A stretch of DNA of 64,000 nucleotides from the NCBI RefSeq assembly GCF_000014285.2, contig NC_008343.2:434001-498000 (forward strand), given 5' to 3'. Positions 27,515 through 35,847 of the stretch are shown in pieces. This stretch comes from Granulibacter bethesdensis CGDNIH1 (lineage in GTDB: Bacteria > Pseudomonadota > Alphaproteobacteria > Acetobacterales > Acetobacteraceae). Position numbers and translations under genes: made by a program. The number at the start of each line of letters is the position of its first letter. Position 1 is the stretch's first letter. The notes under the pieces were generated by a model. It searched no databases. It was given only the letters and a program-made list of their open reading frames with translations, and had not been told where the DNA came from.

Positions 27515-28530
27515 GACGGCAACACTCCCGCGGTATGGCCGGTATTTCGGAAATGGCATGCATTATCTTGCAGCGTCTGAACGATCAGGCGGCTTTCAAG
27601 CGTTAGCACCAGATCGGGTCCCGGCAGGGATGCGCCCGGTAATGTCAATTTGGCGGATGCAAGCGCCACGGCGCGGCGTGCCAGCTGTTCCAGTGGCAGA
27701 TTGTCATGCAGTGCCGTGACAATCCCGGCAACCAGCGCATCACCCGCGCCAACAGTGTTCAGCACCTGCATGGGGGGATGCTGCACATGGACAGCCTGAT
27801 CGTCAGTGACAAACAGGGCACCCTCTGCTCCCAGTGAAATAGCGGCGAGGGTTACGCCACGCGCTGTCAGCTCCCGCCCTGCACGCAGGAGGTCGGTTAC
27901 ATGGCCCAGCGGGGTACCCGCCCATTCTTCCAATTCATGTCGGTTAGGTTTCAAACAAAAGGGCAATGTCTCCGCTTCGTTCAGCACAGCTCCCAGCGCG
28001 GCTCCGCTGGTATCCAGTACTGTGCGAAGACCTTGACGGTGCAGCATGTCCAGAAGCGTGACATAGATATCGTGCGGCATTGCGCTGGGGACACTGCCGG
28101 CCAATACGGCAATGTCTCCGGCCTGTGACACTGAAGAGATATGCGCGATGATCGCCGCACCTTCATCATTGCAGGGCAGGCCCGGCGTGTTGATGTCGGT
28201 GGTCTCTTCGGCTGTATGATCGATCAGTTTCAGGTTGCGGCGTGTATGACCGGATACGCGCAGGAACAGATCCTCGATCCCGCGTTCGGCAAAAAACGTC
28301 GAGAACAATGCATCATTGGCATCCCCCAGAATGCCGCAGGCTCTGACGGGCGGAGCATTTTCATCTCTGGCCGCGAACCAGTCCGCAAGGCAGCCTGCGA
28401 CATTGACCCCTTTCCCACCGGGATAGGAGGCCGCAGCCAAGGCCCGGTTGACCTGTCCGGGATGCAGGGCCGTCAACTCCACCGTTTCGTCGATGGCGGG
28501 GTTCAGGGTGATGGTGAGAATCGCGCTCAT
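27511..28530 (-). CDS. fruK: 1-phosphofructokinase
   Basis: This 339-residue PfkB-family kinase converts fructose 1-phosphate to fructose 1,6-bisphosphate. Signatures are ITLNPAIDETV at the N-terminus, SYPGGKGVNVA near 35-45, and the catalytic NTVGAGDALVAGI with Asp264. The TLNPAID opening is specific to the FruK/LacC group within PfkB. It overlaps both fruB and fruA by 4 bases, so the three proteins are translationally coupled. Confidence 0.96.
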   Translation of the reverse strand: MSAILTITLNPAIDETVELTALHPGQVNRALAAASYPGGKGVNVAGCLADWFAARDENAPPVRACGILGDANDALFSTFFAERGIEDLFLRVSGHTRRNLKLIDHTAEETTDINTPGLPCNDEGAAIIAHISSVSQAGDIAVLAGSVPSAMPHDIYVTLLDMLHRQGLRTVLDTSGAALGAVLNEAETLPFCLKPNRHELEEWAGTPLGHVTDLLRAGRELTARGVTLAAISLGAEGALFVTDDQAVHVQHPPMQVLNTVGAGDALVAGIVTALHDNLPLEQLARRAVALASAKLTLPGASLPGPDLVLTLESRLIVQTLQDNACHFRNTGHTAGVLPS

Positions 28531-31109
28531 ATGGCTTCTCCAAAGCCGGTATCAGCATGGAAGGTGGTTTCCAGCGCTCTCACTTCAGCCGGAGAGGAAG
28601 CGGCCAGAGCGCGCTCGGCCAATGCCTTCAGGTCGTCCATGCGGTACTGGCGCAGGCAGGCTTTGACACCGGGAATGTCGCGGGGCGTCATTGACAGCTC
28701 GGTAACACCCAACCCGGCCAACAGCGCCGCACCGAACGGATCACCGGCCAGACCACCGCAGACCCCGACCCAGCGGCGCAGCGGTGCGGCGGCTTCGGCC
28801 GTGCGCCGGATCAGCGCGAGCACGGCAGGGTGTAATCCGTCCACCTCCGCGGCCAGCCCGGAATTCTGCCGGTCCATGGCCAGTGCGTATTGTGTCAGAT
28901 CATTGGTGCCGATGGAAAAGAAGTCGACATGGGGGGCGATTCGGTCGGCCAGCAAAGCCGCCGCCGGGACTTCCACCATGATGCCCAATGGCACTTCCGG
29001 AGCTTGCAACGCGGTGCGGACCCGGTCGCAGACGGCACGCAGGCCGGCAATTTCCGCCAGTGACGTGATCATCGGGAACATGATTGACAGTGGCGCTTCC
29101 GCGGCGGGTTCCGTTTCTGCCTGCCAGCGCCTGACATGACCGGCGGCACGGTACAGCGCACGCAGCTGAGGCTCCAGCAGATCAGGGCGACGCAGCAGAA
29201 GTCTGGCACCCCGCACGCCGAGGAAAGGATTTTCCTCGTGCGGAAGGTTCAGATGCGGCACCTGTTTGTCTCCGCCAATATCCAGAGCGCGTACAACCAG
29301 CGGCCTGCCATCCAGCGCCTCCAGCATCGCACGGTAGGTTTCGAACTGTTCCTCCTCATCCGGGGCATGGTCGCGCTCCAGAAACAGGAACTCGGTCCGC
29401 ATCAGGCCGACACCTTCACCGCCCTGTTCAAGCGCGAAAGCCACCTGATCGGGGCGATTGACGTTGGCGGCCACAGTCAGGTGATAACCATCCGTGGTAC
29501 GGGCCGGGCGGCTCCGCTGCGCAGCTTCTTCATTGCGCAGCTCGGTCTGGCGTAATGACCAGTCCTGTGCCGAGGCAATGGCTGTCTCATCCGGGTGCAG
29601 ATGCACCACGCCGGCACGGCCATCAAGAATGACCATGTTGCCCGACGTCAGTTCCATCACATCAGGTCCGGCTGCCGCAATGGCGGGCAGGCCCAGCGTC
29701 CGGGCAAGAATGGCAGTATGGGAAGTCGGGCCGCCCAGCGCCGTGATCAACCCCAGCACGCGCTCCGGGTCCAGTCCCGCCGTATCGGAAGGGGCGAGAT
29801 CATCAGCCACCAGGATGCAGGGATAATCCGGCAGGGTCAGCAGCGATCCCCCGGCCTGGGACGGATCAAGCTGGGCCAGAACCCGCCTGCCGACATCCCG
29901 CAGATCGGCCGCACGGGCGGCCAGAACCGGATTGCCGAGTGCAGCCATACCTTCGGCGGTCTGTTCGACGGCATGATGCCAGGCCCAGGCGGCGCCATGT
30001 CCATCCACCATCAACTGACAGACGCGGGTGATCAGGTCGGTATCATCCAGCAACCCTGCCTGCGCCTGAAAAATCGCGGCATCGGCGGCTCCCAGACGGC
30101 GGCCCGCGTCATCGGCCAAGGCATGAAGCTGCGCGCGCGTGACGCGCAATGCCTCATTCAGCCGGTCCGCCCCCTCCCGCAGATCCTGCGGATGATCAGT
30201 CACGGATATGCTCTGCCCTTTCAGGACATAGACCGGCCCGATAGCCAGTCCGGGAGCGGCGGAAACGCCATCAATCCGCATCAGAGCATGGGGTGGCGTC
30301 CAGCCTGCGACGGGCCGGGCAGCACGGATGGCTTTTTCAGCGGCGGCGCGTTCTGCGGCAGTCAGGCCGTCCATGGTGGATTTCAGAGCCTGCAAGGCCT
30401 GTTCTGCATCGTCTCCATCGGCGGAGACGGTAATGCGGTCGCCTTGTTTCAGCCCAAGCTGCAGCAAGCCAATCAACTGGCGCGGATCAGCAGTTTCGGC
30501 ATCATGCCTGATTTGAAGCCGGGCGCGGAAGCGTTTTGCTGTTTCAGCCCACGCCGAAGCGGGTCTTGCATGCAGGCCGCTTGGATAGGGGATGCTCCAT
30601 TCAAAATGATGGCGGAGATCGGTTATCACCGTATCAGAGGACATGCTGACGGCGGCAGGATGTGCATCCTCGCTCAGGGCAGCTTGCAACAGGGCGGCAT
30701 CGCCAGTCTGGAACAGTGTTTTCAGACGCTCCTCATCCTGCAACAGCCGGGTCAGGCGGCGGAGAATGGCGATATGTGCGTCAGATCGGGCGGCGATCCC
30801 GACAACCAGATGAGCGATCTGTCCCGGATTCCACACGACGCCTTGCGGCACCTGCAGCACCGCGATGCCATCGGTGCGCACCATGGCGCGGTCATCCACC
30901 ATGCCGTGAGGAATGACGACGCCGTGGCCGAGCCATGTATTGGCGACATTTTCCCGCTTCAGCATGCTTTCGGTGTAGGCGGGATCAACATGCCCGGCAG
31001 CAGCCAGAAGCTGGGCGACTTCCTCAATCGCCTGCTGCTTGTCTGCCGGCGCCGCTCCCACGCGCACCATGGCACGCGGCGCGGTCTGTGCGCTCGCGAT
31101 TGCATTCAT
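28527..31109 (-). CDS. fruB: PTS fructose EIIA-HPr-enzyme I fusion protein
   Basis: This protein of about 860 residues joins three PTS modules. EIIA(Fru) has His68 in GHGVVIPHGMVDD. The HPr domain has His180 in YPSGLHARPAS. Enzyme I has His464 in LGGPTSHTAILA, then GVGLMRTEFLFLERD, FPMITSLAEI, FFSIGTNDLTQYALAMDR and GVCGGLAGD. The HPr position equivalent to Ser46 is Gln211 (DPRQLIGLL), so the domain cannot be serine-phosphorylated by HPrK there. ATG 31109 has GGGGAGGA upstream. It heads fruB-fruK-fruA-oprB and starts 63 bases from a palindromic operator. Confidence 0.96.
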   Translation of the reverse strand: MNAIASAQTAPRAMVRVGAAPADKQQAIEEVAQLLAAAGHVDPAYTESMLKRENVANTWLGHGVVIPHGMVDDRAMVRTDGIAVLQVPQGVVWNPGQIAHLVVGIAARSDAHIAILRRLTRLLQDEERLKTLFQTGDAALLQAALSEDAHPAAVSMSSDTVITDLRHHFEWSIPYPSGLHARPASAWAETAKRFRARLQIRHDAETADPRQLIGLLQLGLKQGDRITVSADGDDAEQALQALKSTMDGLTAAERAAAEKAIRAARPVAGWTPPHALMRIDGVSAAPGLAIGPVYVLKGQSISVTDHPQDLREGADRLNEALRVTRAQLHALADDAGRRLGAADAAIFQAQAGLLDDTDLITRVCQLMVDGHGAAWAWHHAVEQTAEGMAALGNPVLAARAADLRDVGRRVLAQLDPSQAGGSLLTLPDYPCILVADDLAPSDTAGLDPERVLGLITALGGPTSHTAILARTLGLPAIAAAGPDVMELTSGNMVILDGRAGVVHLHPDETAIASAQDWSLRQTELRNEEAAQRSRPARTTDGYHLTVAANVNRPDQVAFALEQGGEGVGLMRTEFLFLERDHAPDEEEQFETYRAMLEALDGRPLVVRALDIGGDKQVPHLNLPHEENPFLGVRGARLLLRRPDLLEPQLRALYRAAGHVRRWQAETEPAAEAPLSIMFPMITSLAEIAGLRAVCDRVRTALQAPEVPLGIMVEVPAAALLADRIAPHVDFFSIGTNDLTQYALAMDRQNSGLAAEVDGLHPAVLALIRRTAEAAAPLRRWVGVCGGLAGDPFGAALLAGLGVTELSMTPRDIPGVKACLRQYRMDDLKALAERALAASSPAEVRALETTFHADTGFGEAI

Positions 31110-31147
31110 CTCGCGGCGTCCTCCCCAATCCATTTTGAACGGCCGGT

Positions 31148-31177
31148 CTATAAGCCGGGTGTAAGGTTATATGAAAA
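31148..31177 (-). promoter_or_regulatory. Predicted fruB promoter overlapping the operator
   Basis: Reading leftward, TTTTCA (31177-31172) and TTATAG (31153-31148) are separated by 18 bases, about 40 bases ahead of the fruB start codon. The -35-like element is part of the palindrome at 31172-31185, so repressor binding would block polymerase. Both hexamers are imperfect. Confidence 0.35.
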
Positions 31178-31185
31178 CGTTTTCA
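31172..31185. promoter_or_regulatory. Fru operator 1 (LacI-type palindrome)
   Basis: TGAAAACGTTTTCA is a perfect 14-bp palindrome with a central CG, the form recognised by LacI/GalR-family regulators. It lies 63 bases upstream of fruB. The core GAAAACGTTTTC recurs at 31302-31313, and the divergent gene encodes a LacI-type protein. Confidence 0.75.
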
Positions 31186-31268
31186 CAGCTACGTCAAAGA
31201 ATTTATTTCGTGAAACTGATTTATGCTGCATTCTATCTTTGCTGCACCTGCGAAAAAATTGCTGAAAG

Positions 31269-31298
31269 TTGCTTATGCGGATAGGTTCCAAATATAAT
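31269..31298 (+). promoter_or_regulatory. Predicted promoter of the LacI-type regulator
   Basis: TTGCTT (31269-31274) and a perfect TATAAT (31293-31298) are separated by 18 bases. The second palindrome begins three bases after the -10, covering the expected start point, which implies autorepression. Confidence 0.5.
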
Positions 31299-31300
31299 AA

Positions 31301-31314
31301 GGAAAACGTTTTCC
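31301..31314. promoter_or_regulatory. Fru operator 2 (LacI-type palindrome)
   Basis: GGAAAACGTTTTCC is a perfect 14-bp palindrome that shares a 12-bp core with operator 1; the centres are 129 bases apart. It lies 38 bases upstream of the chosen regulator start. Two sites at this distance could allow looping between the divergent promoters. Confidence 0.75.
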
Positions 31315-31351
31315 AGATGATTTGTCCGCAGTTAGAACCACGGAGAAAGTC

Positions 31352-32377
31352 TTGAACCATTCAGTGGATGGAACTTCCTCCACAATGCGAGCCGTCGGTA
31401 TCAAGGACGTGGCAGAGGCGGCGGGTGTTTCACCTGCAACGGTCTCCCGCGTGTTGGCTGGTGGCAAGGTCAGTGCAGCCCTGAAGGCGCAGGTGGAGGA
31501 TGCTATTGCCCGCTCCGGCTATCGCCCCAATTTGTCGGCTCGCCGTCTGCGCTCCCGCAATACCCAGACGATCGGTTTGATTGTTGCGGATATCCGGAAT
31601 CCGTTTTTTACCGCTGTCAGCCGTTCGGTCGAGCAGATTGCCTTTGCGTCTGGCATGCGGGTGATCCTGTGCAATACGGATGAAGATCCGGAACGCGAAG
31701 CCATGTACCTGCAATTGATGGAAGAGGAGCGTGCAACCGGCCTGATCCTTGCCCCGACTCTCCCTGCGATCAGCCGTCTGGCGATACACCGGCCTTCGCT
31801 ACCGGTGGTTCTGATCGACCGTGAAGGCCCTGCCGGCTGTCTGGACTCCGTGGTGCTGGATAACCGGGAGGCCAGCCGAACCCTGACCCGCCATCTGCTG
31901 CAAAATGGATATCGCCGTATCGGCGGCCTGTTCGGAATGGCCAGTACCACGGCGGTGGAACGTCGGGAGGGCTATGAACAGGCAATGCGTGAAGCGGGAT
32001 TGGCTTTTGAATCCCGGCAGTCTCCCGCCACGATCCCGGACAGCGAGCAGACGGCCCATGCCTGGCTGAGCAGCCCTCATCCGCCAGAGGCGTTGTTGGT
32101 CAGTAACAGTCTGACCCTGATGGGGGTTACGCGTGCCGCCCGCTCGCTCGGCCTGTCGATTCCCCAGCAGCTGGGGCTGGCCGGATTCGATAATGATCAC
32201 TGGACCGAACTGGTCGGACCAGGCATGACCGTCATGGCCCAGCCGGTCGAGGAAATCGGGCGCATGGCGATGGATATGCTGTTCAGCCGCTTGCGTGATC
32301 CGGATCAACCGGTGCGCAAAATCGTGCTCAGTGGCCGTCAGATTACCCGCGGGTCTTCTGTCCGGACAGCCGCCTAG
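31352..32377 (+). CDS. LacI-family regulator of the fructose operon (FruR-like)
   Basis: This regulator of about 341 residues has the LacI HTH: GIKDVAEAAGVSPATVSRVLAG, with the hinge helix SARRLRSRNTQTIGLIVADIRNPFF. The periplasmic-binding-like effector domain extends to about residue 330, with VVLIDREGP and LAGFDNDHW. Its divergence from fruB and the two palindromes between them make it the likely fructose-phosphate-responsive repressor; this is contextual. TTG 31352 has GGAG six bases upstream; ATG 31385 is an alternative that still keeps the whole HTH. It ends four bases before the convergent asparaginase gene. Confidence 0.9.
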   Translation: MNHSVDGTSSTMRAVGIKDVAEAAGVSPATVSRVLAGGKVSAALKAQVEDAIARSGYRPNLSARRLRSRNTQTIGLIVADIRNPFFTAVSRSVEQIAFASGMRVILCNTDEDPEREAMYLQLMEEERATGLILAPTLPAISRLAIHRPSLPVVLIDREGPAGCLDSVVLDNREASRTLTRHLLQNGYRRIGGLFGMASTTAVERREGYEQAMREAGLAFESRQSPATIPDSEQTAHAWLSSPHPPEALLVSNSLTLMGVTRAARSLGLSIPQQLGLAGFDNDHWTELVGPGMTVMAQPVEEIGRMAMDMLFSRLRDPDQPVRKIVLSGRQITRGSSVRTAA

Positions 32378-32380
32378 CCT

Positions 32381-32920
32381 TCAAAGCTGGCGAAACGTGC
32401 CGATCGTCCGATCTTTTTCGAACTGCGTGCCGCTCAGAACCTGATCATGGAATGCAAGATGCAGCCCGGGTGGCAGCAGGCGCAGCGCCGTCAGCGCCGC
32501 TGACAGGTTCTGCACGGCATCCGAGCCATCAATATGCAGGGGCGCCATGGCCCCCGTAAACACGACGGGGCGCGTCAGGACGGCTTTTCCGGCCGCGACG
32601 CGGGCTTCCAGGTGACGCATCGTCTCGCGCACCGTATCGGTGCCATGAGTGACAAGAATGCCGCCAAAGCGGCTCTCCGCACCAAAAACCGCATCTGCAA
32701 CCGCATCACGATCCGCGTCGGTGAAGTCCAGACTGTCCTTCAGCACCGGCTGCACCATGGTGATCTCCGTCTGCGGCAGGCGCAGTCGCGGACCAAGCGC
32801 TGCTAACCAGTCAGGATGCGGGTCCAGTGCCCCGGTGGCTTCTACATAACGCTTGGAAATTGTCCCGCCAGTGGACACGATCAGAACGGAAAGAGGGCCG
32901 CTGCGCATCACAGGCTCCAT
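32381..32920 (-). CDS. Single-domain asparaginase-like protein
   Basis: This 179-residue protein matches only the N-terminal domain of bacterial asparaginases. It has VLIVSTGGTISKRY with the nucleophile-type Thr near 18-22, the second motif VTHGTDTVRETM near 90-101 and VVFTGAMAP, then HDQVLSGTQFEKDRT with a Lys at the position used in catalysis. The C-terminal domain of the usual protein of about 330 residues is absent, and the frame ends cleanly. Such short proteins recur in proteobacteria, so this is probably not a pseudogene, but asparaginase activity is unproven. Starts at 32920 and 32908 are possible. Confidence 0.78.
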   Translation of the reverse strand: MEPVMRSGPLSVLIVSTGGTISKRYVEATGALDPHPDWLAALGPRLRLPQTEITMVQPVLKDSLDFTDADRDAVADAVFGAESRFGGILVTHGTDTVRETMRHLEARVAAGKAVLTRPVVFTGAMAPLHIDGSDAVQNLSAALTALRLLPPGLHLAFHDQVLSGTQFEKDRTIGTFRQL

Positions 32921-32955
32921 GGCAACAAGATGTTGGAAGTGATCAAAACGGGTCG

Positions 32956-35847
32956 TTAAAAATCATCACCGGTGGCATGTGTGCGACGCATCGGCGGAGG
33001 CAAGGGCATGGGGCCGGTATCATCGGGGGAGGTCAGTGCCCCCAGCAGAGCCTGTCTCAACTTGGCGAGCTTGCGTTCGTTTTCGACTTTTAGCCCGAAC
33101 ACGTCTTTCACATAAAAGACATCCACCGCTCGCACGCCGTAAGTGGTGATGTGGGCGCTGGCAATTTGAAGGCCCTGCTGCGCGATCGCGGCGGCAATAT
33201 CATGCATCAGTCCGGGGCGGTCACGCCCGTTCACTTCCAGCACCGTATGGGTATGGGAGGCATGATTATCCACCACCACACGCGGCGGTACATGGATCGC
33301 CCGCATCCGTGTGCCAAGCAGGGGGTTGGAGGCCTTGCGGATTTCTTCGTCGATATCGAGTTGACCGGACAGGGCCTGTTCAATCAGCACGGCGATTTTC
33401 GCCAGCCGATTCGGCTGATCGAAGGCTTCGCCGGACGTGTCCTGCACCCAGAACGTATCCATGGCCATGCCATTGGTCATGGTGTGAATACGGGCATCGA
33501 CGATGGAGGCTCCGGCCACGGCCAGTGCACCGGCGATCTTGCCGACCAGACCGGGCGTATCGGCGACATAGACGGTCACTTCCGTCACAGCGCGGGCAGG
33601 TAAAGGCTGGGTATCGACGGTCAGAAGCTGCGTGCCTGCGGCACGGATCATGCGGGCATGACGCGCATGGGTCTCGGGGTCGAAGGACAGCCAGTACCCG
33701 GGATAACCAAGCGTCAGGAAGGCTTCCCGCTGCTCCTCCGGCCAGTCATAGAGCAATTCGGCGGCCGCTTCCTTGGCGCGGGCGACGCGGGTGTCGCGTT
33801 CTGTGGTGGCCAGCCCGCCTGCCAAAACCTCGGCTACGCGGGCATAGAGTTCACGCAGCAATGTTGCTTTCCAGCCGTTCCAGACCTTGGAGCTGACGGC
33901 CCGCATATCCGCGACCGTCAGCACCAGCAGCAGCTTCAGCCGCTCCGGTGACTGGATGGTGTCGGCCAGATCGAGAATGGTTTTCGGATCGTCTATATCG
34001 CGCCGAAACGCGGTCTGGCTGAGCAGAAGATGATGCAGCACCAGCCAGGAGACCATTTCCGTCTCTTCTGAATCCAGCCCCAGTGCCGGGCCGATCTCCA
34101 GCGCCAGTTCGGCCCCGAGTTCGGAGTGATCGCCACCCCGTCCCTTGGCGATATCATGCGTCAGCATTGCCACATACAGGGCACGGCGGGACTGAAGGTG
34201 ATCAACCACCCCGGTGGCGACCGGGGCTATATCGGCCAGATCGCCATGTTCAAGCTGGTTCAGAACGCGAATAGCCTCGATCGTGTGCTCATCCACGGTA
34301 AAGACGTGGTAAGTGTCGAACTGCATCTGTCCGACGATACGCGCCCATTCGGGAATGAACCGGCCCAGAAAGCCGGTTTCATTCAGGATCGACATCCAGC
34401 GTGCGCCGCTCGGACGCTGGGTCGGGCGCTGGACGCCATCCGGCACTGTATTGCCGCACAGCAGATCAAGGAACAATGCGGCGGCGCGTTGATCGTCACG
34501 CAGGGCGATGGCGCCCCGCTCATTGCGGATCAGGCTGCGAATGCCGAGAGGATGGATTTGCAGATCGCGATCACGCGCAAGCTTCATGATGCGCAGCATC
34601 TGAATCGGCTCGCGCTCGAAATCGTGGGAAGGGGCAGGCAGGAGTTTGCCTTCCGCCAGCACGAAGCCCGCATTGATCAACGCTATATCGGTTTCAGCGG
34701 CGATAGCGGGAGGGCCGAGCGCAGCGCGGATCAATGCCGGTTCAAGCACGCGGGTCAGGCGCAGGACTTCGCGGGCCGTCAGAAAGTAATGGCGCATGAA
34801 GCGCTCGACGCCATTCTGGCGGCCATGGCGCGTATACCCCATCCGTGCGCCAATCACGGGCTGGACATCGAAGGTCAGGCGTTCCTCTGCCCGTCCGGCG
34901 ACGTAATGCAGATGAAATCGCAGCGTCCACAGGAAATTCCAGGATCGTTTCGCCAGGCGGGCTTCGTTTTCCGTAATCAGGCCGCCGCCAGGGGCGCCTG
35001 TGCCTACCAGATCAACCAGTTTGCGGGTACCGAAGACATAGCGGGACAGCCAGTAAAGTGTTTGCAGATCCCGCAACCCGCCACGGCCTTCCTTGATGTT
35101 CGGCTCGACGAAAAACGGACTTTCGCCATACCGAAGATGGCGTGCATGGCGCTCTGCCTGTTTTGCGGCGATGAAATCATGTTCGCCCGCCTCGGTGCAG
35201 GCTTCCCGGAACGCGGTAATGAATGCGTCGAACAGGGGCTGGTTACCGGCCAGATGGCGCGTATCCAGCAGGGTGGTGCGGACGGTCGTGTCTTCGGTTG
35301 CGGCTTGCAGGCTCTGGCTGATGGAACGGGTCGCGTGCCCGACTTTCAGCCCAAGATCCCACAGGAAATACAGCATGAATTCGACTACGGCGAGCGTGCG
35401 GGCCGAAGGGGTATCCGCTGTGATGAACAGCAGATCGATATCGCTGAATGGAGCCAGTTCCTGCCGTCCATAGCCGCCGGTGGCGGCGACAGTGACGGGT
35501 TCAGTCTGCTGTGTGGCAGAGGCCGGAATGGCGATACTGTCAGTATATTGGTAGAGTGCGGCGACAAGTCCGTCGGTCAGGTCGGACAGTAGATGGGCAG
35601 CCGTCAGGCCAGCCAGCCTGCCCTGTTCAAACGTATCACGCACCCGGCCTTGAATCCGCGCCAGATGGCGACGGAACACACCCAGCGCGGCATTGCGTTC
35701 CAGTTGCGATAAAGGACCCTTGCGGGGGCCGGGGCCGAACTCTTCCTCTAACGCCGTCAGAGCACGATCTAGTTCCAGGGCGGCAAGCTCGGATGCCGTC
35801 TGTCGAGGCGCTTTCTGCGCAAGGCCGGGGGAGGAAGATGTCACCAT
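32956..35847 (-). CDS. glnD: Bifunctional PII uridylyltransferase/uridylyl-removing enzyme GlnD
   Basis: This 963-residue nitrogen sensor has the nucleotidyltransferase motif GGYGRQELAPFSDIDLL, with Asp136 and Asp138, the helical linker, the HD domain (THDIAKGRGGDHSE, His564-Asp565), and two C-terminal ACT domains (VYVADTPGLVGKIAGAL and EVNGRDRPGLMHDIAAAI). It uridylylates PII when glutamine is low and reverses this when glutamine is high. Its start overlaps the mutS stop by 7 bases, an arrangement seen in other alphaproteobacteria. Confidence 0.97.
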   Translation of the reverse strand: MVTSSSPGLAQKAPRQTASELAALELDRALTALEEEFGPGPRKGPLSQLERNAALGVFRRHLARIQGRVRDTFEQGRLAGLTAAHLLSDLTDGLVAALYQYTDSIAIPASATQQTEPVTVAATGGYGRQELAPFSDIDLLFITADTPSARTLAVVEFMLYFLWDLGLKVGHATRSISQSLQAATEDTTVRTTLLDTRHLAGNQPLFDAFITAFREACTEAGEHDFIAAKQAERHARHLRYGESPFFVEPNIKEGRGGLRDLQTLYWLSRYVFGTRKLVDLVGTGAPGGGLITENEARLAKRSWNFLWTLRFHLHYVAGRAEERLTFDVQPVIGARMGYTRHGRQNGVERFMRHYFLTAREVLRLTRVLEPALIRAALGPPAIAAETDIALINAGFVLAEGKLLPAPSHDFEREPIQMLRIMKLARDRDLQIHPLGIRSLIRNERGAIALRDDQRAAALFLDLLCGNTVPDGVQRPTQRPSGARWMSILNETGFLGRFIPEWARIVGQMQFDTYHVFTVDEHTIEAIRVLNQLEHGDLADIAPVATGVVDHLQSRRALYVAMLTHDIAKGRGGDHSELGAELALEIGPALGLDSEETEMVSWLVLHHLLLSQTAFRRDIDDPKTILDLADTIQSPERLKLLLVLTVADMRAVSSKVWNGWKATLLRELYARVAEVLAGGLATTERDTRVARAKEAAAELLYDWPEEQREAFLTLGYPGYWLSFDPETHARHARMIRAAGTQLLTVDTQPLPARAVTEVTVYVADTPGLVGKIAGALAVAGASIVDARIHTMTNGMAMDTFWVQDTSGEAFDQPNRLAKIAVLIEQALSGQLDIDEEIRKASNPLLGTRMRAIHVPPRVVVDNHASHTHTVLEVNGRDRPGLMHDIAAAIAQQGLQIASAHITTYGVRAVDVFYVKDVFGLKVENERKLAKLRQALLGALTSPDDTGPMPLPPPMRRTHATGDDF

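Noticed and set aside
29595-31265. 556-residue open frame opposite fruB
   Set aside because: It is antisense to the well-supported EIIA-HPr-EI fusion and extends over the fru operator region. No motif or start signal supports it.
34126-35592. 488-residue open frame opposite glnD
   Set aside because: It is a shadow of glnD codons with no recognisable domain.
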